Shown one piece after another: positions 1-9,815 of a DNA stretch of 64,000 nucleotides. The position numbers were made by a program, and so were the translations under genes. Below the pieces are notes generated by a model. It was not told the origin of the DNA. It did not search any database and worked only from the letters and a program-made list of their open reading frames with translations. Each line of letters starts with the position of its first letter. Within the stretch, counting starts at the first letter, position 1. The stretch lies in assembly GCA_963844175.1 (NCBI GenBank), contig CAWJNE010000015.1, positions 1 to 64,000 of the forward strand, read 5' to 3'. This stretch comes from JALZMG01 sp963844175 (GTDB lineage: Bacteria; Actinomycetota; Acidimicrobiia; Acidimicrobiales; Ilumatobacteraceae).

Positions 1-77
<77 letters not shown>

Positions 78-146
78 TCGGTGGAACGTCCAATCTACGC
101 CCGGCCGGTGGAGCCGGCAACCCCTCGGATGGTCTCGCCACCCGAA

Positions 147-222
147 CTGGGCGCCGTCCGTGACGGGAGGCGTCGGGATCGGCGCCCAGATCGGGGCTGG
201 CGGGATCGGCGCCCAGATCGGG
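147..222. repeat. intergenic palindrome with a duplicated arm
   Basis: An arm CTGGGCGCCG (147-156) is followed by two direct copies of a 21-bp unit containing ATCGGCGCCCAGATCGGG (175-195 and 202-222), so the first arm can pair with either copy. It resembles the GGGCGCGG/CCGCGCCCAGAT palindromes at 27361 and 28137. It lies between the 3' end of the TPR gene and the tRNA and could act as a terminator or a REP-like unit. Confidence 0.5.
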
Positions 223-229
223 CGGGAGC

Positions 230-1645
230 TCAGGCGACGGCCGAGGCGAAGCGGGCCTGGTGGCCAGCGGCGCGGGCCGCGGCGTCGGCGGCGGCCGTCT
301 GCTGGCCGAGGCCGCGCAGCGCCCTGGCCCGCTGGGCCCAGCCGTACACGCTGGTCTCGCGCACCCCGAGCCGTTCGGCGGTCAGCGCCTTGGCGAGGTC
401 GAAGCGCCCGGCCCGCAGGGCCGACTCGAGCAGCGTGCGGGCCAGCGCGTCGCGCTGGGCGTGCGAGCCACCGAACCGCTGGAACACACGGCGGATCGGC
501 ATCAGGTCGGCGATGACGTCGTCGTGGCGGTCTTCGGCGAAGGCGACCACCGCCTGGGCCACCGGCAGACCGATCTCCGACGTCATCCACGCGTTCGTGC
601 CGCTGGCGGTGTCGGCCCACGCGCCCAGCTGGCGCACGACCTGGCGGGCCTCGCCGACGCGGCCGGCGCCGACGTACGCCATCACCGCGTGCACGTCGTT
701 GAAGGCGTACCAGGGCTGGCCGGTCTTCGGCGTCCAGGCATCGGCCAGCGGCCCGAACCGGCCGCCGGTGTCCACGCCGTCGAGGTGCAGCCGCCACAGC
801 AACGCGCTGGCGTCGAGCATCTCGATCGGCACGCCGAGCGATTCGCCGTGGTGGACCTCGGCGTCGTAGATCGCCAGCGATCGCTCGGGTTGGCCGGCCT
901 CGAGGTGGTAGAGCGCCAGGTGCCACCAGTTGTGCACCGTGAACAGGTTGCCCGTTCCCCAATCGTCGACCCGCTTCGTCATGAAGCGGATGCCGTCGTC
1001 GACCATGCCCTGCATCTCGTAGGAGTGGGCGACGGCGTGGACGGCCCACACGTCATCGGGGTTGGCCTGGACGGCGCGCAGCCCGGCGTCGAGCGCCTGG
1101 CCGTAGTGCCCCGACTCCTCGAGCCCGAACGCCACCATCCCGCGCACGAACTCGGCGTGGGGGTGCTGCGGATCGAGCTCGCGCAGGGTGCGCACGGGCC
1201 GGTCGCGCAGGTTCTGCGCGTCGCCGAGGAAGAAGTCGAGCTGGTGGCCGAACATCAGGGCCAGGACATCGGTCGGCCAGCGGTACAGCAGGTCGTCCAG
1301 TGTGCGCGCCGCGCCGATCCAGTCGCCGCTGGCCCACGAGGCGACGGCCATGGCGTGCAGGTGCTCGCGCTCGTCGAGCTCGGCGCCGACGAGCGAGTCG
1401 CTCAACGCCTTCGCCGTCGCCACGTCGTCGGCATCGGTGCTCATCAGGTGCAGGTAGGCGAACAGGGCGCTCGCCATCGGGGCGGGGTCGTCGACGCCGG
1501 CCAGCTCCGTGGCAAGGTCGACGACGTCGGGGTGGAAGCGGACCAGGCGGTCGACCACCCGGTCGTAGCGGGCGACGTCGGTCGGGTCGCCGGTCATCCG
1601 ATTGCCGTGTGCGTCGAGCTTGCTGGCGGGTGCGGTCATGGTCAT
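230..1645 (-). CDS. TTC38-like tetratricopeptide repeat protein
   Basis: A 471-aa protein built of helix-turn-helix repeats. The overall pattern, in particular VHAVAHSYEMQG near residue 202 and VHNWWHLALYHLE near 237, matches the tetratricopeptide repeat protein 38 (TTC38) family found in bacteria and animals, whose reaction or partner is not established. There is no signal peptide or membrane segment, so it is probably cytosolic. The ATG at 1645 is preceded by GGAAG and gives the family-typical N-terminus. It is followed only by the palindrome and the tRNA and looks monocistronic. Family assignment is firm; function is unknown. Confidence 0.85.
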   Translation of the reverse strand: MTMTAPASKLDAHGNRMTGDPTDVARYDRVVDRLVRFHPDVVDLATELAGVDDPAPMASALFAYLHLMSTDADDVATAKALSDSLVGAELDEREHLHAMAVASWASGDWIGAARTLDDLLYRWPTDVLALMFGHQLDFFLGDAQNLRDRPVRTLRELDPQHPHAEFVRGMVAFGLEESGHYGQALDAGLRAVQANPDDVWAVHAVAHSYEMQGMVDDGIRFMTKRVDDWGTGNLFTVHNWWHLALYHLEAGQPERSLAIYDAEVHHGESLGVPIEMLDASALLWRLHLDGVDTGGRFGPLADAWTPKTGQPWYAFNDVHAVMAYVGAGRVGEARQVVRQLGAWADTASGTNAWMTSEIGLPVAQAVVAFAEDRHDDVIADLMPIRRVFQRFGGSHAQRDALARTLLESALRAGRFDLAKALTAERLGVRETSVYGWAQRARALRGLGQQTAAADAAARAAGHQARFASAVA

Positions 1646-1730
1646 GGCGATCTTCCCTCGTTCCGTGCGGTTCGTCGAGAAACGGGCGTGAGGTCGCCCC
1701 TCACGATGTGAGCACCAGTCGTCGAGCGAC

Positions 1731-4403
1731 CTATGTCAGCGTGCGCTCGTCGACCGAGACCGTCCAGCGGACGTCCGTCTCCGGTTGGTATGAGCACCAG
1801 GTGCCCGTGCGGACGGCGTTGGCGAGGTGCCGGCCCAGCTCGGGGTGCAGGTCGGCCAGCTTGCGGATCGCCGCCCGGATGCGGGCGGTCACCGCCGACC
1901 GGGCCCGCTCGGCGCTCGAGCCCGCCGTCCTGGCCCGACCACCGAGCCCGAAGGCGCCACTCAGCTGCTCGACCAACGCGTCCAGCTCGAGCTCCGCGCG
2001 TTCGGCCCGGCGGACGTCGTTGTCGCCACGCGATGCGTCGATCTCGCGCTGCAGCTCGATGATGCGGTCCTGGTAGCTCCGCCGGGCCTGCTCGTCGAGG
2101 ACCGGCCCGGCGCTACCACCGACGTCGTCGGCGCCCATCAGCTCCAGGACGTGGACCTCCCGCCCCGGCCGGCTCACGAGCACGGCGAGGTCGGCGACGC
2201 CCTTCATGTCGCGGACTCTGGTCACCCGCCCGGCGAACCCCAGGCGCCACGCCTCACCCTCTCGGACCAGCTCGCCGGTTCGTGCGACGCCGGCGTCGTC
2301 GACGACCTCCGACGGCGGCCGCTCGACGGGCGGTGTCCCCGCCAACGTCGCCCGAGCGACCGCCAGGGCGGCGACCAGGTCGGACGCCGGTGCGGGGCCC
2401 GTCCGCCGCAACTCGCCGGCGGCCTCGGGGAACAGCTCGGGCAGCACGGTGATCGCCGTCGAGCGAGGCGCACAGCTCCACAGGGCGGCCGCCACCTCGT
2501 GCTCGCCGAGATGCTGGGCGACGGTGGCCGCCGCCCGCAACGTGATGGCGATCTCCCCGACCGCCCCCTGGCCGGCGGCGTCATCGAGCGCCGCCCGCCA
2601 GCGGTCGATCGACCCGCTCCACCCGGCCGATCCGAGCGCCGCAACGGCCGCCTCCGTGCGGGCCAGTGCCGCCGACCACCAGGTGTCGGGCACCGCCGCC
2701 GCCGCTGCGGCGGCCACGGCGAGCTCGGTCCGGGCGGGCTCGACCGCCCCGGATCGCAGCAGCACCCTGGCTCGCACGAGGTGGGCGAGCACGAGCACGA
2801 AGCGGTCGTCGCCGTCGGTGGCCCGAGCGACGACGTCGTCGAGCAGGGCGATCGCCCGCGCCCGATCCCCCGCCAGGTCGCGCTCGCCGGCTTCGAAGAT
2901 CGCCAGCTCGCATCCCAGCGAGGAGTACCCGATGGCGTCGGCCGCTTCGGCAGCCAGCCAGAAGTGGCGGGCGGCGGCGGCCGGGTCCGTGGACCGAACC
3001 GCCAACCCCCACGCTCGGTCGGCGATCGCCGCGGCGACCGGGCTGACCGTCGGGTCGTCGACGACGGTCCTCGCCAACGGCTCGACCTCGACGTCCCGAC
3101 CGGCGATCGCCGCTGCGCTGGCCAGCACCGCCACGGCCTCGGCGCGCCACGGCGCCGGCTGCTCCGGCCAGCGAGCCAGCACCTGCGACCCGATGGCGAG
3201 GACGTCGTCGGGACGGCCCTCGTGCAGCGCGGCGTACATCGGCAGCAGCAGGCGCACGGCCCGCTGCGGGCCGGGGTCGCGCTGCACGCACAGCTCGCAC
3301 GCCCGCACGAGGTTGGCGAACTGACCACTGGCCGTTGTCAACAGCGCGGCATCCCAGCGTTCCATCGCTGCGCCGACGATCTGGTCGGCGGCGGCGAGCA
3401 TGGCGTCGACGAAGCGCTCCTCGACGGCGGTCAGCTCGCCCGTCTCGCGGAGCTCGCGGTGGGCGTGGTCGCGGAGCAGCTCGAGCAGGCGGTATCGGGT
3501 GATCGACCCGACGGTCTCCACCGCCACCAGCGACCGTTCGACGAGGGCGGCCAGGAGATCGATCGACGCGGCGCGATCGGCACCGGGCTCGCCCGCCACG
3601 TCGTGGGCGAGCCGCACGTCGAACGGCCCGCTGAACACCCCGAGCCGGCGGAAGAACGCCCGCTCGTGCGGCGGCAGCAGTGCCGTCGACACCTCGATCG
3701 CCGCAGAGATCGATCTGCCCTCGTGGTCCCCCGGACGCCCGAGCACGTCGAGACGCTCGTCGATCTGGGCGAGCAGCTCGGCGGCCCCGATGGCGCGGCT
3801 GCGGGCGGCGGCCAGCTCGATGGCCAGTGGCAGGCCGTCGAGCCGGCGGCACAGCTCGACGACGACGCCGATCCCGTCGGCCTCCACCGCCGGCGCACCG
3901 GCCGCCGCCGCACGATCGAGGAACAGCTCGACCGCCGCCGAACGCTGCGCGTCGGCGCCGCCGGGGGCCGGCAGCGCCAGCGGGTCGACGACGACGACCT
4001 GCTCACCGGGGAGGCCGAGCGGCTGGCGACTCGTGCAGACCAGGACGGCACGGGCGGCGCCGGAACGCACCGCGACGACCACGTCCCGGACCGCCCCGAG
4101 CAGATGCTCGCAGGCGTCGAGCACGACGGTGGTCGGCCGCTCCGCCAGGGCGACGGTGGCGGCATCGACGGAGGTGTACCCGAGCGCATCGGCCACGGCA
4201 TCGGCCGACGCCGTCGCCGGCAGCGAGCCGAGCCGGGCGACGGGGGTGTCGGGGTCGACGACGGCCCCGGCCAGCCTCGTCTTGCCGACACCGCCGGGTC
4301 CGGTCAGCGTCACCAGCGCGCCGGGCTCGAGCAGCGCCGTCAGCCGGGCGCACTCGGCGGCGCGGCCGATCAGCCCCCCGTCAACGCCCACGGCGTCCAG
4401 CAT
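1731..4403 (-). CDS. AfsR/LuxR-like P-loop NTPase, no recognisable DNA-binding domain
   Basis: About 890 aa. A P-loop NB-ARC-type NTPase (Walker A GPGGVGKTRL, residues 35-44; Walker B-like VVLDACEHLL near 100) is followed by a long helical TPR-like region. The C-terminal about 180 residues include RDMKGVADLAVLV and a coiled segment, and end ...GRHLANAVRTGTWCSYQP; this tail recurs in large actinobacterial ATP-dependent regulators and adenylate cyclases. I chose the ATG at 4403 because the longer frame runs into thrH and because GAGGG lies just upstream. Unlike the SARP-type gene at 6026-8896, it has no N-terminal winged helix, so it may be a signalling ATPase rather than a direct transcription factor. 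Confidence 0.8.
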   Translation of the reverse strand: MLDAVGVDGGLIGRAAECARLTALLEPGALVTLTGPGGVGKTRLAGAVVDPDTPVARLGSLPATASADAVADALGYTSVDAATVALAERPTTVVLDACEHLLGAVRDVVVAVRSGAARAVLVCTSRQPLGLPGEQVVVVDPLALPAPGGADAQRSAAVELFLDRAAAAGAPAVEADGIGVVVELCRRLDGLPLAIELAAARSRAIGAAELLAQIDERLDVLGRPGDHEGRSISAAIEVSTALLPPHERAFFRRLGVFSGPFDVRLAHDVAGEPGADRAASIDLLAALVERSLVAVETVGSITRYRLLELLRDHAHRELRETGELTAVEERFVDAMLAAADQIVGAAMERWDAALLTTASGQFANLVRACELCVQRDPGPQRAVRLLLPMYAALHEGRPDDVLAIGSQVLARWPEQPAPWRAEAVAVLASAAAIAGRDVEVEPLARTVVDDPTVSPVAAAIADRAWGLAVRSTDPAAAARHFWLAAEAADAIGYSSLGCELAIFEAGERDLAGDRARAIALLDDVVARATDGDDRFVLVLAHLVRARVLLRSGAVEPARTELAVAAAAAAAVPDTWWSAALARTEAAVAALGSAGWSGSIDRWRAALDDAAGQGAVGEIAITLRAAATVAQHLGEHEVAAALWSCAPRSTAITVLPELFPEAAGELRRTGPAPASDLVAALAVARATLAGTPPVERPPSEVVDDAGVARTGELVREGEAWRLGFAGRVTRVRDMKGVADLAVLVSRPGREVHVLELMGADDVGGSAGPVLDEQARRSYQDRIIELQREIDASRGDNDVRRAERAELELDALVEQLSGAFGLGGRARTAGSSAERARSAVTARIRAAIRKLADLHPELGRHLANAVRTGTWCSYQPETDVRWTVSVDERTLT

Positions 4404-4483
4404 CGCGCCCTCGCCGGCGGTTCGCTGCGACGTCGCTCGCGACGTTCGGTCGATTGGCCACCGTTGTCGATGGCGATGTTGCC

Positions 4484-5098
4484 TCAGCCACCGAGGGCGG
4501 CGCCGAGGGCGGCGCTGAGGGCGGGGTAGGTGTCGTAGGCCGGGAGGTCGGGGTGGTCGGCGCGGACGTTCGGCGGGGCGTGGAACAGCAGTCCCGTGTC
4601 GGCGGCGCGAAGCATCGACACGTCGTTGTACGAGTCGCCGGCGGCGATCACCAGGTAGCCGAGGCCCTGGAACGCCTCCACGGCCTTGCGCTTCTGGTCG
4701 GGCAGCCGCAACCGGTATCCCACGATGCGGTCGTCGACGATCTGCAGGGAGTGGCACAGGATCGTCGGCCAGTCGAGCTGCGCCATCAGCGGGCGGGCGA
4801 ACTCGGCGAACGTGTCCGACAGCAGCACGACCTGGGTGCGGGTGCGCAGGTCGTGGAGGAACTCGACGGCGCCCGGCAGCGGCGACAGGCCACCGATGAC
4901 GTCCTCGATGACGCTCATCGTCAGCCCGTGGCGATCGAGCAGCTCCAACCGGCCGCGCATGAGGCGGTCGTAGTCGGGCTCGTCGCGCGTGGTCCGGCGC
5001 AGCTCCTCGACACCGGTCCGCTCGGCGACAGCGATCCAGATCTCCGGCAGCAGCACCCCCTCGACATCGAGGACGACGAGGCCCGGCCGGTCGTCCAT
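4484..5098 (-). CDS. thrH: phosphoserine phosphatase / homoserine phosphotransferase ThrH
   Basis: A 204-aa HAD-superfamily enzyme. Motif I is VLDVEGVLLPEIW with the nucleophile Asp11; the D-x-E-G form and the following TTRDEPDYD are diagnostic of ThrH rather than SerB. Later motifs are LLSDTF, DQKRKAV and GDSYNDVSML. ThrH removes phosphate from phosphoserine in serine synthesis and can transfer it to homoserine. It ends about 80 bp before the NTPase gene and begins 7 bp after the alpha/beta hydrolase stop, all on the minus strand, so co-transcription is likely. Length and motifs are complete. Confidence 0.9.
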   Translation of the reverse strand: MDDRPGLVVLDVEGVLLPEIWIAVAERTGVEELRRTTRDEPDYDRLMRGRLELLDRHGLTMSVIEDVIGGLSPLPGAVEFLHDLRTRTQVVLLSDTFAEFARPLMAQLDWPTILCHSLQIVDDRIVGYRLRLPDQKRKAVEAFQGLGYLVIAAGDSYNDVSMLRAADTGLLFHAPPNVRADHPDLPAYDTYPALSAALGAALGG

Positions 5099-5105
5099 CG
5101 GCCGA

Positions 5106-6014
5106 CTAGGCGATCCGCGCCCGCTGGCCGGCCGAGCCTCCCTCGGCTCTGCGGGTGTTGACGACGATCTCGTCCATCAGCTCGTCCCACCGGGCCCGGG
5201 GCACGTCGTGGCCCATGTCCGGGTACATGACGAGGCGCGAACCGGGGATCGCCCGGGCCGTGGCGATGCCACCCGACGGTTGCACGAGGGGGTCGACCAG
5301 GCCGTGGACGACGAGTGTCGGGGCCTGGACCCGCCGCAGGTCCCACGTCCGATCCGGGCTGGCGGCGATGGCCATCGACTGGCGCACCGTCCCGGCGGCA
5401 TCCGGGCAGCGCCGCCGCGACTCCACGACCAGCGCCCGTGACTCGACGGCGTCGAAGTGCGGCCCGGAGACCAGCCGGAAGACCTCGACGCCGTTGTCGA
5501 TCACTTGCTCCGGATCGCGGTTGAACAGCAAGGGCATCTTGCGCATCAGCGCTCGCTTCGGTCGTCCGTTCCGCCGGTCGCCGGTGTTGGACATGATCGA
5601 GGTCAGGCTGGCGACGCGTTCGGGGTGGTGGATGGCCAGCGTCTGGCTGATCATCCCACCCATCGAGATCCCCACGACGTGGGCTCGGTCGATCCCCAGG
5701 GCGTCGAGGAGACCGGCGGTGTCGTCGGCCATGTCGGTCAGCAGGTACGTCGAATGGGCGTAGCGCCTGGCCATCAGCGCCGCCGCCAGCTGCCGGCGGG
5801 TCGGGACCGGCGCATCGATCTTCGTCGACATGCCGGCATCCCGGTTGTCGAAGCGGATCACCCGGAACCCACGGGCCAGCAGACGGTCGACGAAGTCCTG
5901 CGACCATCCGATCAGCTGCCCACCGAGACCCATCACGAGGAGCAGCGCCGGGGCGCCTGGATCGCCCTGCACGTCGTACTCGATCGTCAGCCCGTTCACT
6001 CCGACCGCAGCCAT
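5106..6014 (-). CDS. alpha/beta-fold hydrolase
   Basis: A 302-aa alpha/beta hydrolase. The oxyanion region is VMGLGGQLIGW, the nucleophile elbow is GISMGGM, an Asp lies in VVHGLVDPLVQPSGG, and the catalytic His is in YPDMGHDVPRA. The cap includes NRRNGRPKRALMRKMPL-like sequence common in actinobacterial esterases of this group. No signal peptide. Substrate cannot be predicted. It sits 7 bp upstream of thrH and 11 bp downstream of the SARP regulator stop, forming the middle of a minus-strand gene run. Confidence 0.85.
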   Translation of the reverse strand: MAAVGVNGLTIEYDVQGDPGAPALLLVMGLGGQLIGWSQDFVDRLLARGFRVIRFDNRDAGMSTKIDAPVPTRRQLAAALMARRYAHSTYLLTDMADDTAGLLDALGIDRAHVVGISMGGMISQTLAIHHPERVASLTSIMSNTGDRRNGRPKRALMRKMPLLFNRDPEQVIDNGVEVFRLVSGPHFDAVESRALVVESRRRCPDAAGTVRQSMAIAASPDRTWDLRRVQAPTLVVHGLVDPLVQPSGGIATARAIPGSRLVMYPDMGHDVPRARWDELMDEIVVNTRRAEGGSAGQRARIA

Positions 6015-6025
6015 GGCGGTCGAAA

Positions 6026-8896
6026 CTACCTGGGTGCTCGGCCCGGCGTCGGGCGGCCGAGGCCGGCCCCGGCATGGCCCAACGCCGATGCTGCGGCGTC
6101 GGCCGCCTCATCGAGGGATCGCCCACGCCCGACGCTGACGACCCGAGCGAACTCGTCCTCGCCGAGCGCGTCGCGAGATTCCGCGGCGGCGTCCTCCAGC
6201 AGCGCGGCCTCGGCGCCGTACGTCGGTGACGACGGGTGGTCGCGCACGGCGCCGTACAGCGCGGCTGCGGGGCGGTACTGGCGGAGCCGCACCAGCAAGG
6301 TCACGAGGTTGCGCAAGCTCGTCACCAAGTGGCTCTCGTCCCCGCCGCGCCGGAAGTTGTCGAGCAGCTCGGTGAACCGGGCGACGGCGCCGGCCAGCTC
6401 CCCGGTACGCGCCCGCAGCGACGACGACGACACCAGCGCCACCTCGGTGAGGTAGCGGTCCCCCGCCCGCCGAGCGGTGGCCAGCGCGTGATCCAGGTGC
6501 TGGAGCGCCGTGGGCGCATCGCGGTCGAGGATCGCCTCCCCGCGGGTGTACTCGAACCACGCCGCCGACGACGGCGACGAGCACTCCGGCCCCTCGCCGA
6601 CGAGGGCCAGCGCCCCGTCGACGTCGCCGCCGTAGGCCGTGGCCAGCGCCAGCCCGACCGTCCCCATGTCGGCGTAGTAGCAGTCGCCCAGCTCCGTCCC
6701 CAGCGACCGCAGCCGGCCGGACAGCGCCCGCGCCTGCTCCAGTCGGCCCTGGTAGAGCGCGGCATCGGCCAGGCCCTCGAGGGCCAGCAGGGCGGCGAGC
6801 GAGCCGTCCGCCCTGGCCATCACCTCGTCGCCGATGCGCACCGCCTCGTCGAGTCGACCCGTCGTCGACAGCCCGTCGGCCAGCGCCCCGCGCACCGTCT
6901 CGATCGCCGGGTGGCCAGCCGGCAGCAGGGCGGCGACGTCGGCGACCCACGAGACGACCTCCGAGCGCAGCACGGTGCGACCGGCGGCGAACGACCGGAC
7001 GACCAGCTGGGCGGCGGCGTCCGGGTCGTGACGCTGAGCCCAGCGGACGGCAGCCCGCACCTCGTCGACGACGTCGTCGAAGCGGGCGATCGCCGCCGGC
7101 GCGTCGGCCGTCCGCAGGCGCTCGTCGATGTCCGTCACGACGTCGAGGAACCACGCCGCGTGCCGCCGCTCGGCGGCCTCGCCGAGCCCCGCCTCGCGCA
7201 GCCGTTGGCGCCCGAAGCTGCGGACCGTCTCCAGCGCGGCGAACGTGACACCGCGTTCGGTCGGCACGGCTTGGACCAGCGACCGGTCGACGAGCCTGGC
7301 CACCGTGTCGGCTGGGCGGGCGGTCCGGATGGCGGCGCCGAGATCCACCGCCCGCACCGGCCCGGCGAACACCGAGAAGTCGTAGAGGGCCTCGCGCAGC
7401 TCGTCGTCCAGCAGGCGCTCGGACCACCCCAGCAGGCCGCGCAGCGTGCGGTGGCGCTCGTCGACGTCACGACGGGTGGTGGCCAGGACGTCGAGGTCCT
7501 CGCCGATCGACGTCACGATGTCGGCCAGCGACATCGTGCGCAGGCGCGCCGCCGCCATCTCCAGCGCCAGCGGGAGCCCGTCGAGTCGGGCGACGACCTC
7601 GGCGACGAGCTCGTCGTCGAGCGCCCCGGCCGGAGCAGCGGCGGCGGCCCGCTGGCGGAACAGCAGGGCGGCTGGAGCCTCCCGCCCGTCGGTGGCCAGC
7701 GGGCTGAGGGCGAGGACGTGCTCGCCGTCGATGGCCAACGACTCGCGACTCGTCGCCAGCACGTGCAGGCGATCGCCCCCGGACAGCAGTCGTGGCACGA
7801 GCTGGACGACGTCGTCGATGACGTGCTCGCAGTTGTCCAGGACCACCAGCGCGTCGAGGGCGCCGAGATCGCTCAGCGCCTCGACTTCGGCGCCGGGTGT
7901 CGGACGGAGGTCGAGGGCGGAGGCGAGGGTCGACGCCACGCCGGCGGCATCGGCCACCCTCGCCAGCTCGACCATCACCGGACCGCGACCGTTCCCGTCG
8001 GCGCGGATGGCGGCGACGTCACCGGCGAGGCGGGTCTTGCCGACACCGCCCGGACCGACGATCGTGACCAACCGGGCGTGCTCGAGGGCGCGCAGCGCCT
8101 CGGCGACCTCGCCGGCGCGTCCGACGGTGGGAGTGAGCGGGCGGCGCACGGCCGGCGCCGCTCGCTCCTCGGGCGGCGGCCGTGGATCGGCGAGTGCCGC
8201 CGCCTCGGCGGCGCGCAGGGCCGAACCCGGACGCAGGCCGGCTTCGGCCAGAGCGGCGCTCGCCCGGCGAGCCGCCCGCATGGCGTCGGCGGCTCGCCCG
8301 GCGCCGGCCAGCGCCCGCACCAGGATCTCCCACGCCGGTTCGCGCACCGGATCGACGGCGACGATCGACTCGGCGGCGCCGACGGCGTCGGACCAGTGGC
8401 CGGCGTCGAGGTCGCCGCGGGCGAGCAGCTCGGTGGCGTCGATCCGCAGCAGCTGCAGGCGTCGCGCCTCAGCACGCAGCGTCACGACGTCGGCCAGCTC
8501 ACCGAAGGCATCGCCCCGCCACGCCGCCAGCTCGGCGGCCAGGAGGGCGCGACTGGTCGGCCCGGGATCGGTGCGCATGCGCCGGACCGCGGCCTCGAAC
8601 CCCCAGGCATCGACGCGGTCGGTGCCGTCGACGAGGCGCAACGAATACCCGTCGGGCCCCGCTGCCAGGCGCTCGCCGACGAGGCGACGCAGCCGGGACA
8701 CCTGCGAGCGCAGGGTGTTGACAGCACTCGGCGGCGCGTCGTCGCCCCACACGGCGTCGATCAGGGTGGCCGTCGAGACGACCTCGCCGGCCCGCGCCAG
8801 CAACGTGGCCAGCACGACGCGCTGCGTGCGGCTCCCGATCGCCAACTCACCCTCGTCGCCGACCACCCGCAGCGGCCCGAGCACCCCGACCTCCAT
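6026..8896 (-). CDS. BTAD/SARP-type transcriptional regulator with NB-ARC ATPase
   Basis: A 956-aa AfsR-like regulator. Domains in order: OmpR/PhoB-type winged helix (1-95, with NTLRSQVSRLRRLVG as the recognition region), bacterial transcriptional activation domain (about 96-240), NB-ARC ATPase (P-loop VGPGGVGKTRLAGDV, about 279-293; Walker B ALVVLDNCEHVID) and a TPR-rich C-terminus. Proteins of this layout activate promoters in an ATP-dependent way and often control secondary metabolism or stress genes near them. No operator is visible. A copy of the 105-bp dispersed repeat lies just upstream of its start (8922-9013), in the region expected to hold its promoter. Confidence 0.88.
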   Translation of the reverse strand: MEVGVLGPLRVVGDEGELAIGSRTQRVVLATLLARAGEVVSTATLIDAVWGDDAPPSAVNTLRSQVSRLRRLVGERLAAGPDGYSLRLVDGTDRVDAWGFEAAVRRMRTDPGPTSRALLAAELAAWRGDAFGELADVVTLRAEARRLQLLRIDATELLARGDLDAGHWSDAVGAAESIVAVDPVREPAWEILVRALAGAGRAADAMRAARRASAALAEAGLRPGSALRAAEAAALADPRPPPEERAAPAVRRPLTPTVGRAGEVAEALRALEHARLVTIVGPGGVGKTRLAGDVAAIRADGNGRGPVMVELARVADAAGVASTLASALDLRPTPGAEVEALSDLGALDALVVLDNCEHVIDDVVQLVPRLLSGGDRLHVLATSRESLAIDGEHVLALSPLATDGREAPAALLFRQRAAAAAPAGALDDELVAEVVARLDGLPLALEMAAARLRTMSLADIVTSIGEDLDVLATTRRDVDERHRTLRGLLGWSERLLDDELREALYDFSVFAGPVRAVDLGAAIRTARPADTVARLVDRSLVQAVPTERGVTFAALETVRSFGRQRLREAGLGEAAERRHAAWFLDVVTDIDERLRTADAPAAIARFDDVVDEVRAAVRWAQRHDPDAAAQLVVRSFAAGRTVLRSEVVSWVADVAALLPAGHPAIETVRGALADGLSTTGRLDEAVRIGDEVMARADGSLAALLALEGLADAALYQGRLEQARALSGRLRSLGTELGDCYYADMGTVGLALATAYGGDVDGALALVGEGPECSSPSSAAWFEYTRGEAILDRDAPTALQHLDHALATARRAGDRYLTEVALVSSSSLRARTGELAGAVARFTELLDNFRRGGDESHLVTSLRNLVTLLVRLRQYRPAAALYGAVRDHPSSPTYGAEAALLEDAAAESRDALGEDEFARVVSVGRGRSLDEAADAAASALGHAGAGLGRPTPGRAPR

Positions 8897-8921
8897 GCGC
8901 GCGCCACGTTACGAGTGAAGG

Positions 8922-9013
8922 TCCCGAGCGTTCGTTGCGCAGTGAGGATGACAGCCCAGGCCGGCCTTGCCCGGCCCAGCCGAGCGAGCGGAGTCTTCGG
9001 AGCGAGCGAGGCC
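8922..9013 (-). repeat. solitary copy of the 105-bp dispersed repeat
   Basis: In reverse orientation this matches the tandem unit at 29931-30438. Shared blocks include GGCCGGCCTTGCCCGGCCCAG, the block with GGAGTCTTCGGAGCGAG and the CCCGAGCGTTCGT end. It occupies most of the 185 bp between two divergent starts (8896 and 9082), so it may overlap both promoters. It is slightly diverged from the array units. The short block quoted is split for clarity; no coding potential is claimed. Confidence 0.75.
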
Positions 9014-9081
9014 ATCGAGGAGTGCCGTGGCCTGCATGCGGCGTGCAATGACGCCGCAATCGGCGCCTCGATGATGCCGGC

Positions 9082-9813
9082 ATGGAACGGATCGACGCGC
9101 CCGCCCTCGGCACGATCCTGTCCGTCTGGGCTCATCCGGACGACGAGACGTACCTCGCCGGCGGCATCATGGCGGCCGCCGCGGACGCCGGCCAGCGCGT
9201 CGTGTGCGTCTCGGCCACGGCCGGTGAGTGGGGCACACCGGACGCCGTGACCTGGCCACCGGAACGGCTCGGCATGGTTCGGCGCTGGGAGGCCGCCGCC
9301 GCCATGGCCGTGCTCGGCGTGGACGACCACCGGTTCCTCGGCCTCGGCGACGGCAGCCTCGCCTCGATCGACCCCGAGGTGGGGGTGGCGCTGGTCGGCG
9401 AGCTGCTCGACGACGTGCGTCCCGACACGATCCTGACGTTCGGCCCGGACGGGATCACGGGGCACCCGGACCACGTCACGATCTCCCGGTGGACCACGGA
9501 AGCGTGGCACCGCCGCGGTCACCCCGGCCGGCTGCTGCACGCCACGATGACCACTGACCACCTGGCGCGGTTCGGCGAGCTGTACGAGCAGTGGGGCATG
9601 TACATGACCGACGAACGCCCGCCGGGTGTCCCGCCCGAGGCGTTGGCGCTGCACCTCGTGCTCGACGGTACGGCGCTCGATCGCAAGCTGACCGCCCTGG
9701 CGGCGATGGCGTCGCAGACGCGCGACGTGATCAATGGGACGGACCCGGCGGTGTACGCCTCCGATGTCGCCGAGGAGGCCTTCGTCCCGGCCTGCGGTGG
9801 CAACATGACCTGA
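9082..9813 (+). CDS. PIG-L family N-acetylglucosaminyl deacetylase-like protein
   Basis: A 243-aa PIG-L/LmbE-family enzyme. The zinc-binding signature AHPDDE is at residues 17-22 and a second His motif, GITGHPDHVT, lies near residue 130. Actinobacterial members deacetylate GlcNAc conjugates such as GlcNAc-Ins (MshB) or mycothiol conjugates (Mca), but the exact substrate cannot be read from sequence. Its stop is 2 bp before the ATG of the DUF389 gene, so the two are co-translated. The full domain is present. Confidence 0.88.
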   Translation: MERIDAPALGTILSVWAHPDDETYLAGGIMAAAADAGQRVVCVSATAGEWGTPDAVTWPPERLGMVRRWEAAAAMAVLGVDDHRFLGLGDGSLASIDPEVGVALVGELLDDVRPDTILTFGPDGITGHPDHVTISRWTTEAWHRRGHPGRLLHATMTTDHLARFGELYEQWGMYMTDERPPGVPPEALALHLVLDGTALDRKLTALAAMASQTRDVINGTDPAVYASDVAEEAFVPACGGNMT

Positions 9814-9815
9814 CC

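Noticed and set aside
260..1711. Long plus-strand open frame opposite the TPR gene (and similar antisense frames, for example at 6236-9250 and 24280-26070)
   Set aside because: Composition is Arg/His/Gln/Gly-rich with no domain; they arise because stops are rare opposite GC-rich genes.
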